Origin: Chloroflexota bacterium
GTDB lineage: Bacteria; Chloroflexota; Dehalococcoidia; Lucifugimonadales; Australimonadaceae
Reading direction: 5' to 3'
Length of the DNA stretch: 33,851 nt
Assembly (NCBI GenBank): GCA_022561455.1
Contig: JADFRC010000007.1
Location: 1-33,851, forward strand
A model generated the notes under the pieces. It did not search any database and was not told the origin of the DNA. It saw only the letters and a program-made list of their open reading frames with translations. This document shows positions 18,395 through 26,619 of this stretch, in pieces. Made by a program: the position numbers and the translations under genes. Positions within the stretch are counted from its first letter, which is position 1, and each line of letters starts with the position of its first letter.

Positions 18395-18931
18395 TTGAAG
18401 AGCTTGACTCGACCTCGAACGATAGTCTGGATGGTTCTGTTGCTTGTTGCAGTGGGCGTGGTCGGCGCTTGCGCGTCGGCGACGCCGACGGCGACCCCGA
18501 CGCCGACGGTTCCACCAACGGCGACCCCGTTCCCGCTGGGGGAGCTCAGGATCGAGCCACCCGTGCTCCTCTGGCCTGATGGGCGCGTGCGTAACTCAGG
18601 CATCTGGGTCTATGCATCGGGTCTCCAGCCGGGCCAGTGGTTCGAGTTGTCCTTCGACGTCCGCGGCAAGAAGGCGACTCCCACGCTCGCCGGCCTCGTT
18701 CTGCCACAGGCCGACGAGACGGGAGCGTTCGCCGGCGCTTTGCTGGTCGATGGCCGGGAAGGCCGGGACTTCTTGAGCACCGAAATGACGGCAACCTCCG
18801 GCCCGGTTACGATTGAGCTCACCGATCTGGATACGGGGCAAGTGATGGCGACCGCTTCCTGGGTCCTTTGCGGCCTCGATCGGGATCCAGCGGTCTGTGG
18901 CCCTGCGGAGGAGCTACTGCCGCTGGAATGA
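18395..18931 (+). CDS. putative lipoprotein of unknown function
   Basis: Signal peptide and lipobox (VWMVLLLVAVGVVGACAS) followed by a TPTATPTPTVPPTATP linker. TTG start. Confidence 0.65.
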   Translation: MKSLTRPRTIVWMVLLLVAVGVVGACASATPTATPTPTVPPTATPFPLGELRIEPPVLLWPDGRVRNSGIWVYASGLQPGQWFELSFDVRGKKATPTLAGLVLPQADETGAFAGALLVDGREGRDFLSTEMTATSGPVTIELTDLDTGQVMATASWVLCGLDRDPAVCGPAEELLPLE

Positions 18932-19617
18932 CCGGCGCAGCTGGCGAGATTCCAAGATCGTCCGGCCCACAGCACGCCGATTCGGGCACGTTCCTGCGCA
19001 TATGGCTCCCAGGCATCGTGCTGATGACTGGGTGGAACGTGGCCTGGGTGCTCGCCTGGCAGAACTTTCTCTTCGACGCGTTCGCTCATGGCTCCAGCGC
19101 GGGCGTCACGGTGTTCGCAAACACGGACGGCCGCGGCCCGGAGGTCTGGATCACGGCCGCCGTGGGGTTCGTGCTCGGAGCCGCCGGCCTCGCGTTATGG
19201 GCAAGCAGCGCCCAGGTCTTTCCGGCTCGTGAGCCGCTGCTTGCCAGTCGCCTCTGGCGCATCAGCGGGATAGCGCTCACGCTCATCGGGCTCTCGTTGA
19301 TCATCTTGTTCCCATCGACCGTCAGCGTCGTCATCGACGAGGGCGCAGCGCGCGTTGCCGTGGAGACCCGCTGGCTGTACTGGAAGACGACCGAAGGGCT
19401 CGCGGCGGACGATGTCGATAGAGTTTCGTTCAGAGACTACCGGCTTTCCGTCGGGCCGCGGCCCGAAGACTGCAAGGTCCAGACGGGCCTCAGCATCGTC
19501 GATCGCCACAGGAACGCGCTCGCGATCCCAGCCGGCTTCGATCATGAGGCGGTAGCGAATGGCATCGCCGACAAGCTCGGCATCCGGCTCGAAGTCATCG
19601 GCGTGCAAGAGTGCTGA
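18928..19617 (+). CDS. membrane protein of unknown function
   Basis: ATG overlaps the TGA of the preceding gene (ATGA at 18928-18931). Hydrophobic segments IVLMTGWNVAWVLAW, AAVGFVLGAAGLALWASS, GIALTLIGLSLIILFPSTVSVVI. Confidence 0.6.
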   Translation: MTGAAGEIPRSSGPQHADSGTFLRIWLPGIVLMTGWNVAWVLAWQNFLFDAFAHGSSAGVTVFANTDGRGPEVWITAAVGFVLGAAGLALWASSAQVFPAREPLLASRLWRISGIALTLIGLSLIILFPSTVSVVIDEGAARVAVETRWLYWKTTEGLAADDVDRVSFRDYRLSVGPRPEDCKVQTGLSIVDRHRNALAIPAGFDHEAVANGIADKLGIRLEVIGVQEC

Positions 19618-19791
19618 TGCGAGAACCGGCTCTGCTGGGTCACCTCGTCCCTGCCAGGGCCCCCGTTCGTCGTCGACGACGGTGGGTCAAGCTTGTCGTC
19701 GCCCTGCCACGGCGGGGCTGACTGCCGGCAAGCGGGCCAAGGGGCGCTGGGCTACGTCGAGAAAGCTCGTTTTACCGGTCTATCATGCGCT

Positions 19792-19867
19792 TGGTGGAGC
19801 CGAGGGGATTCGAACCCCTGACCCCCTGCTTGCAAAGCAGGTGCTCTCCCAACTGAGCTACGGCCCC
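19792..19867 (-). tRNA. tRNA-Ala(UGC)
   Basis: Reverse complement GGGGCCGTAGCTCAGTTGGGAGAGCACCTGCTTTGCAAGCAGGGGGTCAGGGGTTCGAATCCCCTCGGCTCCACCA: cloverleaf, anticodon TGC, G3:U70 alanine identity pair, encoded CCA. Confidence 0.97.
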
Positions 19868-19908
19868 ACGGCGCGCCCACGCGCGTCGGCAGTATAGCGC
19901 GCGGCCGC

Positions 19909-21774
19909 TTACGTCCCGGTCAGGTCGAGGCCGGCGAGTGTCTCGCCGACGACCTCGTAGCGATCGAACGGCGGCATGAAGTAGACGCCCGCGATCCGGC
20001 CCCGGACGGCCCGCAGCAGCTCCCGGCTCACGGCGATGCCTTCGGCCGCCGCACCGTCACCGGCGGTGGCGAGCCTTTGGAAGACCGCGTCCGGCACGGA
20101 GATACCCGGCACTTCATTGTGCAAGAAGCGGGCGTGCCGCTCGCTGCGCAGCGGTAGCACGCCGAGGAGCACCGGCAGCGGGAAGCCGCCGAGCCGCTCC
20201 GCCACGCGCTCCACCGCCTCCGGTTCGTACACGGGCTGCGTCAGCAGGAAGTGGGCGCCAGCCGCGACCTTGCGCTCGAGCACGCGGAGCTCGCGGTCCA
20301 TGTCCGGTGCGTTCAGGTTGAGCGCCGCCCCGATGAAGAAGGACGTCGGCCCCTCGAGCGCGCGGCCGTTCGCATCGACCCCCTGGTTGAAACCCGCCAT
20401 CAGCTTGATCAGGCCGGAGGCCGTGATGTCGCTGACGGCGGTCGCCTGCGGGTAGTCGCCGGTGAGCGGCACGTCGCCCATGACGGTGAACACGTTCCGC
20501 ACGCCGAGCGCGTGGGCGCCGAGGAGGTCCGAGTGGAGCGCCAGCAGGTTCCGGTGGCGCAGCGACATGTGCATGATCGTCTCGACGCCCAGCTTCGACT
20601 GCACGAGGCTGCACATGGCGAGCGCGCTCATCCGGCCCTGCGCCCGTGGGCTGTCCGTGACGTTGATCGCGTGGACGGCCCCGACGATGGGCCGCAGCTT
20701 CTCAAGCGACGCGCCTGCGTCGAAGCCGCGGGGGGGCGCGAGCTCCGCCGTGACCACGAAGTCGCCGGCCGCGAAGAGCTCCGCGAGGCCCGTCGCCGAC
20801 GGCTTCGGCGCTTCGGACGGGGCTATGGACGGAGCGGCTGGGCGCGCGGGCGTCGCGACGGCGGCCGGGCGGCCAGCCGAACCACCATCCAAGGGCTCGA
20901 CGCCCCGGAGCGCGTCGCGCACCTTCGCGATGTGCTCGGGCGTCGTGCCGCAGCAGCCGCCCAGGAGCCGGGCGCCGGCCACCGCGATCTGGCGGACGGC
21001 GTCCGAGAAGTACTTGGGGTCGGCCGAGTATTCGATCCGTCCGTCCACGTAGGCCGGCAGGCCGGCGTTCGGCTGCGCCGCGATGGGCAGCTCAGCGACG
21101 CGCGCCATGCGCTCGACCACGTCGCGTATGAGGTCGGGGCCGACGCTGCAGTTCGCGCCGAACGCTGCGAGGTCCAGCTCGCCCAACGCGGCCGCGACCT
21201 CCTCCGGCGTATCGCCGCCAAGGGTCACGCCCTCCTCGTCGAACGTCATCTGGGCAACGATCGGCAGCGGCGAGACCGACCGGACGGCTGCCACCGCCAA
21301 TCTCACCTCGGGCAGCGACGAGAACGTCTCCAGCATGAAGAGGTCGACGCCCGCGTCCGCGAGCGCCGCGGCCTGCTGAGCGAAGGCGTTGTGCCCCGTC
21401 GCCGAGTCCAGCGCGCCGAACGGGGAGGAGTCGCGCCCGAGCGGCCCGATGCCACCCGCGATCCAGATGCTCTGCCCGACGAGCCGCCGCGCCTGCTCGG
21501 CGATCGCCACGGCGGCGCGGTTGATCTCCTCGACCCGGCCCTCGACGCCCGCGGCTGCGAGCCGGAGTGCGTTCGCACCGAAGGTGTTGGTCTGGATGAC
21601 CTCGGCGCCGGCGCGCAGGTAGTCGAGGTGGATCGCCTTGACCACGTCGGGGTGCGTCAGGTTGGCGAGGTCCAGCGGGTCGTCCTCGACGCCGCGCTCG
21701 TAGAGCTGTGTGCCCATCGCGCCGTCGCAGAGCAGCGCTCCGTGGGCAAGGCGTTCGGTGAAGGAGAGGGGCAT
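19909..21774 (-). CDS. bifunctional homocysteine S-methyltransferase / 5,10-methylenetetrahydrofolate reductase
   Basis: N-terminal DGAMGTQLYERG..QTNTFGANALRL..FGANCSVG..LLGGCCGTTPEHI; C-terminal MTHFR domain (TAELAPPRGFD..FNQG..GAALNLN..LLTQPVYEPE..LLGVLPLRS). Confidence 0.93.
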   Translation of the reverse strand: MPLSFTERLAHGALLCDGAMGTQLYERGVEDDPLDLANLTHPDVVKAIHLDYLRAGAEVIQTNTFGANALRLAAAGVEGRVEEINRAAVAIAEQARRLVGQSIWIAGGIGPLGRDSSPFGALDSATGHNAFAQQAAALADAGVDLFMLETFSSLPEVRLAVAAVRSVSPLPIVAQMTFDEEGVTLGGDTPEEVAAALGELDLAAFGANCSVGPDLIRDVVERMARVAELPIAAQPNAGLPAYVDGRIEYSADPKYFSDAVRQIAVAGARLLGGCCGTTPEHIAKVRDALRGVEPLDGGSAGRPAAVATPARPAAPSIAPSEAPKPSATGLAELFAAGDFVVTAELAPPRGFDAGASLEKLRPIVGAVHAINVTDSPRAQGRMSALAMCSLVQSKLGVETIMHMSLRHRNLLALHSDLLGAHALGVRNVFTVMGDVPLTGDYPQATAVSDITASGLIKLMAGFNQGVDANGRALEGPTSFFIGAALNLNAPDMDRELRVLERKVAAGAHFLLTQPVYEPEAVERVAERLGGFPLPVLLGVLPLRSERHARFLHNEVPGISVPDAVFQRLATAGDGAAAEGIAVSRELLRAVRGRIAGVYFMPPFDRYEVVGETLAGLDLTGT

Positions 21775-21885
21775 GGCGTCGGCGAGCTCCGGTCCGGGCT
21801 CAAGACTCCCGGGCCGACATTGTACCGTGGGCACGCGCTCCTCAAAGTGTCGACCGCCCCCTCCGAACCACGGGCCGCCCTCCCC

Positions 21886-21979
21886 CCCTGTCATTCCGAG
21901 CGGAGCGAGGAATCTCTCGGGCGCGGCCGGTGAGAGATTCCTCGTCGGCCTTCGGCCTCCTCGGAATGACAGGGGGAGG
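21886..21979. repeat. imperfect palindromic intergenic repeat (CCTGTCATTCCGAGCGGAGCGAGGAATCTCTC ... GAGAGATTCCTCG..CCTCGGAATGACAGG)
   Basis: Long inverted arms in the gap between a panE-like gene and the methyltransferase/MTHFR gene. Confidence 0.75.
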
Positions 21980-21988
21980 GGCGCGCGC

Positions 21989-22972
21989 TCAGCCCGCGGC
22001 GCCCTCGACAGCCTTGGCGCCCAGGAGCTTGGCGCAGGCGTAGACCGCGCTGGTGTACGGCATGGGCCGCCCGAGCATCCCGCCGAGCTCGAGCACCGTC
22101 CCGACGAGGCCGTCGACCTCCAGCGGCTTGGCCGCCTCGACGTCTTGGAGCATGGACGTCTTGTGCGCGCCCACTGCCTCCGCGCCCGCCATGCGCGCCT
22201 CGATGCTCACGGGGATGTTGATGCCGAGCTCCGCCGCGACGCCGTACGTCTCCTCCATCATGGCGCGCACGACGGCACGCGCATCCACGTCGGCCGCGAT
22301 CTCGGCCAGGCTCGCCCTGGTGAGCGCGCTGACGGGGTTGAAGGCGCTGTTGCCCAGCAGCTTCACCCAGATCTCCTCCCGGATGTTCTTGCGGATCGGC
22401 GCCCGCAGCCCGGCGCGGCCGATGGCCGCGGACAGCGCGCGGGCGCGTTCGGACGTCGAGCCGTCGAGCTCGCCGATCGAGAAGCGGTCGCCCTCGGTGT
22501 GCTCGATGACGCCGGGCTCCACGATGGCTACGGCCGGGTAGACGACGCAGCCGATGATGCGCTCGGGGGGGATGTGGGCAGCGATCACCCCGCCGGGGTC
22601 CGCGCTCTCCAGGCGCGTCCCCTCCCAGGGCCCACCGTGGCGCAAGAAGTACCACCACGGGATGCCGTTCTGCGCGGGCACGACAGCCGTGGCCTCCCCG
22701 AGCAGCGGCGCGAGCAACGGGGCGATGGCCGTAAGTCCGTGCGCCTTGACCGCGAGGACGAGGTAGTCGACCTCGCCGACCTCGCGCGGGTCGTCCGTCG
22801 CGAACGGCTTGGCCTCGAAGTCGCCGTCGGGGCTGCGGACGCGCACGCCGTGCTCCTGCATCGCGCGCAGGTGCGGGCCGCGCGCGATCAACGACACGTC
22901 CTCGCCGGCCGCGGCTAGCTTCGCGCCGAGGTATGCGCCGATGGCGCCCGCGCCGTAGATGGCGAACCGCAT
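21989..22972 (-). CDS. panE: 2-dehydropantoate 2-reductase (ApbA/PanE family)
   Basis: MRFAIYGAGAIGAYLGAKLAAAGEDVSLIARG..VLAVKAHGL..QNGIPW..KLLGNSAFNPVSALT. Confidence 0.88.
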   Translation of the reverse strand: MRFAIYGAGAIGAYLGAKLAAAGEDVSLIARGPHLRAMQEHGVRVRSPDGDFEAKPFATDDPREVGEVDYLVLAVKAHGLTAIAPLLAPLLGEATAVVPAQNGIPWWYFLRHGGPWEGTRLESADPGGVIAAHIPPERIIGCVVYPAVAIVEPGVIEHTEGDRFSIGELDGSTSERARALSAAIGRAGLRAPIRKNIREEIWVKLLGNSAFNPVSALTRASLAEIAADVDARAVVRAMMEETYGVAAELGINIPVSIEARMAGAEAVGAHKTSMLQDVEAAKPLEVDGLVGTVLELGGMLGRPMPYTSAVYACAKLLGAKAVEGAAG

Positions 22973-22974
22973 CG

Positions 22975-24498
22975 CTACGACGCGGTGCCCTGGCCTGAGA
23001 AGGCTTCGGCGACGAAGCGGCGCTGTATCTTGCCCGTGGCCCCGCGGGGTATCTCGTCGACGATGTGGATGGTGCGCGGCACCTTGTAGTCGGCCAGCCG
23101 CGTCCGGCAGTACGCCACGAGCTCGGCAGCGGTCGCCTCGCCGGAGAGCACGACGGCCGCCACGGGCTCCTCGCCGTGCGTGGGGTGCGGCACACCGAAG
23201 GCGACGGCCTCCGCAACCGCGGGGTGGTCGCCGAGCACCTCGTCGATCTCGCGTGGTGAGATCTTCTCGCCGCTGCGGTTGATGATCTCCTTGAGGCGGC
23301 CCGTGAGCGTCAGATACCCGCTGGCGTCGATCACGCCCTCATCACCGGTGCGGAACCAGCCGTTCGTGAACGACGCCGCGTTGGCCTCCGGGTTGTTCTC
23401 GTACCCGGTGATGACGTTCGCTCCCTTGATGACGACCTCGCCCTTCGTGCCGGGCGAGAGCAGGTCGCCGTCCGCGTCCATGATGGCGACCTCGACGCCG
23501 GTGCCGGGGCCAACAGAGCCGGCCTTGCGGTCGGCGGGCGGCAGCGGGTTCGACGCCATCTGGTGGGCAGCCTCCGTCATGCCGTATGCCTCGAGCACCG
23601 GCGCGCCGAAGGCCTCCTCGAGGTCGTGCATCAGGCTCGGTGCGAGCGCGGCGCTGCACGAGCGGATGAAGCGCAGGGTCTCCGCGCCCGGCGGCGGATC
23701 GCCGGCCCCGCGGCTCTTCGCGCGAGTCAGCAGCGCCTGGTGCATCGAGGGCACCGCCGAGTACCACGTCACGCCGTGGTCCTTCACGACCGGCCAGAAG
23801 TTCAAGGGATTGAACTTCGGCGGCACGACGACCGTCCCCCCGGACTGGAAGGTCGCGAGCGTCGAGGCGACCAGCCCGTGGACGTGGAAGAGCGGCATGA
23901 TGCAGAGCGAGACGTCGTCCGGGCTGAGGTCGTAGGTCGCGGCGACGTTGCGCAGCGAGGTCGTCAGGTTGCCGTGCGTGAGCGGTACGCGCTTGGGACG
24001 CGACGTCGTGCCGCTCGTGTGCAGGATGAGCGCGACGTCCGACGGCTTCGGAGCCGTGCCCGCGCCGCCGTCGCCCCGGGGGGGGCCTATGAAGTTCATC
24101 CCGCCGGTTGAGTCCATCGTGATGGTGATGTGCAGCACGTCTTCGCCCGCGGCCTCGACCGCCTCCAAGCCCTCCTTGGGGCCGGTGATGATGGCCTTCG
24201 CGCCGGTGTCGTCGAGATAGAACTCGAACTCCTCCGGCTTGTACGCGGCGTTGAGCGGCGCGGCGATCGCCACTCCGGAGACGGCTAGGAAGGAGGCGAT
24301 GACCTCGATGCCGTTCGGCAGCACGATGGCGACGCGGTCGGTGCGCGTGAGTCCGAAGCCCCGCAGCTGGGCCATCAGCCGCCCGATCTGCCGGCGGAGG
24401 CCGTCGTATGTGAGCGTCGGGCCGTCCGGCGAGATCACGGCCGGGTGGGAGCCCTCCCCTCTCTTGAGGACCTCAATCAGTGTCTGCGCGTCAGCCAT
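22975..24498 (-). CDS. AMP-binding acyl-CoA synthetase/ligase
   Basis: LILHTSGTTSRPKRVPLTH, EAYGMTEAAHQMASNP, GWFRTGDEGVIDASGYLTLTGRLKEIINRSGEKISPREID, PRGATGKIQRR. Confidence 0.93.
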   Translation of the reverse strand: MADAQTLIEVLKRGEGSHPAVISPDGPTLTYDGLRRQIGRLMAQLRGFGLTRTDRVAIVLPNGIEVIASFLAVSGVAIAAPLNAAYKPEEFEFYLDDTGAKAIITGPKEGLEAVEAAGEDVLHITITMDSTGGMNFIGPPRGDGGAGTAPKPSDVALILHTSGTTSRPKRVPLTHGNLTTSLRNVAATYDLSPDDVSLCIMPLFHVHGLVASTLATFQSGGTVVVPPKFNPLNFWPVVKDHGVTWYSAVPSMHQALLTRAKSRGAGDPPPGAETLRFIRSCSAALAPSLMHDLEEAFGAPVLEAYGMTEAAHQMASNPLPPADRKAGSVGPGTGVEVAIMDADGDLLSPGTKGEVVIKGANVITGYENNPEANAASFTNGWFRTGDEGVIDASGYLTLTGRLKEIINRSGEKISPREIDEVLGDHPAVAEAVAFGVPHPTHGEEPVAAVVLSGEATAAELVAYCRTRLADYKVPRTIHIVDEIPRGATGKIQRRFVAEAFSGQGTAS

Positions 24499-24516
24499 CG
24501 TTCCTCCGCTCGCTAC

Positions 24517-26220
24517 CTAAATGGCATCTGGGGCGGCGGCGATCGCCGCCAGGTCGTCCCGGGTGTAGGAGCCGAGGCTCCTGAAGTCGTACTCAGTGTA
24601 GTTCTTGATCCACTGCATCGTGACTTTGGCGGCCTGCCGGTAGCGCTCCTGGGCCGCCTCGCTCGGCGCCTCGATCCGGCTCACGATGTCCGCTTCTTCA
24701 GCGATCAGCATACGCTTCACGAGGGCCAGGCCGTGCGCCTCGCCCGTGTCCGCATCCTCGGCCGCGTGCACGATGCGCTGGGCGGTCTGGGCGACGGAGA
24801 TGCGCGCGGTGGCCAGGTCCTCCATGAGCGCCGGGTGGAGTCCGGGCCGCCCGGCGAGGCTGTCGATGCCCTTGGCGCCCCGGCCGCCGAGCCACCCCTC
24901 GACGTACTCGATGAGCGTCCGCAGGTTGCGCCGCGTGCCCTCGAGCGTGATCTTACCCTCCGGGCGCTCGATGGCGATGGGATAGCGCTCGGGGTCGGCC
25001 ATCTCGGCGCTCGGGGTCCAGCCGGAATCCGAGCGCTCCTTGAAGGGAGCCGCGGCAACGCCCATATGGAAGATGTGGGCGACCCACCCGCGCGTGAAGC
25101 CCTGGGCGGCCTCCCACTCCTTGTCGGCCCGGATCGAGGCCGCGGCCGCTTCGTTGACCTCTTCGTCGCGGCTGGGCAGCGCGGTCGCCATGCCGCCGAT
25201 CGCGACCGCGCCATGCTTGAGGCAGACCGCGACGAGCCTGCGGAAGATGTTGGACAGAAAGTCCGTTGTCTTGATGTCCACGCCGAAGCGGTCCGGCCAG
25301 ACCATATCCGGGTCGGCCATGACGAACTCTAGGATGCTCGCCTTGAGGTCCCAGCGCGCCGCGTTGAGCCCGGCCGCGTATGGGCCAAGCGCGTGCAGCA
25401 TCTCCTCCATCTCGTAGACCGCCGGCAGCGATTCGACGAGCGGGATGCCACGGATCACGGCGTCGCGCAGGTGCTCGAGGGACGCCTGGCTCTCGGCGAA
25501 GAAGTCGTGCCAGAACGCGGCCTCGGTGGCCGACTCCATCTTGGGCAGGTAGAAGTAGATGCCCTGCCCGGCCTCGGCCTGAGCGCGGCCCGCGTGGAAG
25601 AGCGTGAGCGCCGTCCCGAGGATCGCCGCCGAGACCGGCTTCTGGTCGATCGTCACCTCCGGCTCGTCGAGGTGCAGGCCGCGCTCGCGGTGCATGAAGA
25701 AGGGCAGCGGGCCGTCTTGGATCGCGTAGTCGCGGTTGCGCTCGGCGTCGTGGTACGCGAGCTCGCGCCGCACGGCAAGCGTCCGGTTGTGGGCGGCCCG
25801 GACGGTATCGACGAGACGGTGGCCGGCCGAGTCCTCGTCGTCGTCCAGATCGCCCTCGGCGCGGGCCCCCTCGGGGCCGGGGTTGAGCGCGTTGATGAAC
25901 ATGGGCGTGATGGAGACCGGGCCGGTGATCTCGATGCCCGGCTTGCGCAGCTCCTCCGGCACCGGCGGGACCTGCCACGGCTCGGTGGTGATGGCGCTCT
26001 TTGGTGGGCTCGTGGGCAGCTGGAGGCCGCGCCGGGCCGAGCGCGCGGCGTCCGCTCTTGCCTCGCGCGCAGCGGCGACGCGCGGTGCGAAGGCATCGTG
26101 CATGTGCGTGAGGTAGTCGCAGAACGCGGGTGTGAACAGCTCCGCCGCGCCGCCGCCTTCACCTTCGCCCTGGCCTTCACTCTTTATGGAAGCGAATGTC
26201 ACCCGGCCAACGGTCGGCAT
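24517..26220 (-). CDS. aceB: malate synthase A-type
   Basis: PLPFFMHRERGLHLDEPEVTIDQKPVSA, IYFYLPKMESATEAAFWHDFF, PLVESLPAVYEMEEMLHAL, YAAGLNAARWDLKASI. ATG at 26220; the upstream ORF extension runs into a repeat element. Confidence 0.9.
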   Translation of the reverse strand: MPTVGRVTFASIKSEGQGEGEGGGAAELFTPAFCDYLTHMHDAFAPRVAAAREARADAARSARRGLQLPTSPPKSAITTEPWQVPPVPEELRKPGIEITGPVSITPMFINALNPGPEGARAEGDLDDDEDSAGHRLVDTVRAAHNRTLAVRRELAYHDAERNRDYAIQDGPLPFFMHRERGLHLDEPEVTIDQKPVSAAILGTALTLFHAGRAQAEAGQGIYFYLPKMESATEAAFWHDFFAESQASLEHLRDAVIRGIPLVESLPAVYEMEEMLHALGPYAAGLNAARWDLKASILEFVMADPDMVWPDRFGVDIKTTDFLSNIFRRLVAVCLKHGAVAIGGMATALPSRDEEVNEAAAASIRADKEWEAAQGFTRGWVAHIFHMGVAAAPFKERSDSGWTPSAEMADPERYPIAIERPEGKITLEGTRRNLRTLIEYVEGWLGGRGAKGIDSLAGRPGLHPALMEDLATARISVAQTAQRIVHAAEDADTGEAHGLALVKRMLIAEEADIVSRIEAPSEAAQERYRQAAKVTMQWIKNYTEYDFRSLGSYTRDDLAAIAAAPDAI

Positions 26221-26318
26221 GGATACGGTCCTTCGGCTCAAGCGGTGCCCGGAGCTCGCCGCGCCGGCGGTCGCCACCGGCTCGGCGGCGGGGCTCGGAC
26301 GACCCACGGACGATAGTG

Positions 26319-26559
26319 GGCCTTGCCTCAGAACCTTCGCCCCGCTCCTGTAACGTCGGTGCCCCACGACCGTTCCGACCATCCCCCCAGCCCCCTTCCC
26401 TTCGACAGGCTCAGGGCAGGCTCTGGCCAGGAAGGGGGTGATAAAGCCAAATACGGGGGACACCCCTGTATCCCCGACAGTGGGCGTGCCCCCGGCAAAG
26501 GGGCTTCACCCCTCTGCACACCCTGTCCGGTGCATGAAAAGGGGTTTTGAGGCAAGGCC
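26319..26559. mobile_element. MITE-like element, copy 1
   Basis: Terminal inverted repeats GGCCTTGCCTCAGAACC / GGTTTTGAGGCAAGGCC (1 mismatch in 17). Flanking direct repeat ACGATAGTG (26310-26318 and 26560-26568). No ORF with recognisable transposase. Related copies at 30801-31266. Confidence 0.75.
26398..26426. repeat. small dispersed repeat (CCCTTCGACAGGCTCAGGGCAGGCTCTGG) nested in the MITE hairpin
   Basis: Absent from the equivalent hairpin of the 30.8 kb copy (CCCCCTTCCTGCCAGGAAGGGGG). Confidence 0.7.
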
Positions 26560-26619
26560 ACGATAGTGGGCGCGGCCGCATGCCGTCAACCGCGCCGCGT
26601 GGGCTACGGGGCCGCCGGT

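Noticed and set aside
18474-18535. GC-rich tandem repeat in the 18.4 kb lipoprotein gene
   Set aside because: Encodes a Thr/Pro linker after a lipobox, common in secreted lipoproteins; not a mobile repeat.
20251-21933. 560-aa plus-strand ORF
   Set aside because: Antisense shadow of the homocysteine methyltransferase/MTHFR gene, with Arg/Val-rich low-complexity composition typical of GC-rich antisense frames.
26323-26463. N-terminal extension of malate synthase (ORF start at 26463)
   Set aside because: The extension is a translation of the MITE and nested repeat (ACPEPVEG). The start at 26220 is more plausible.
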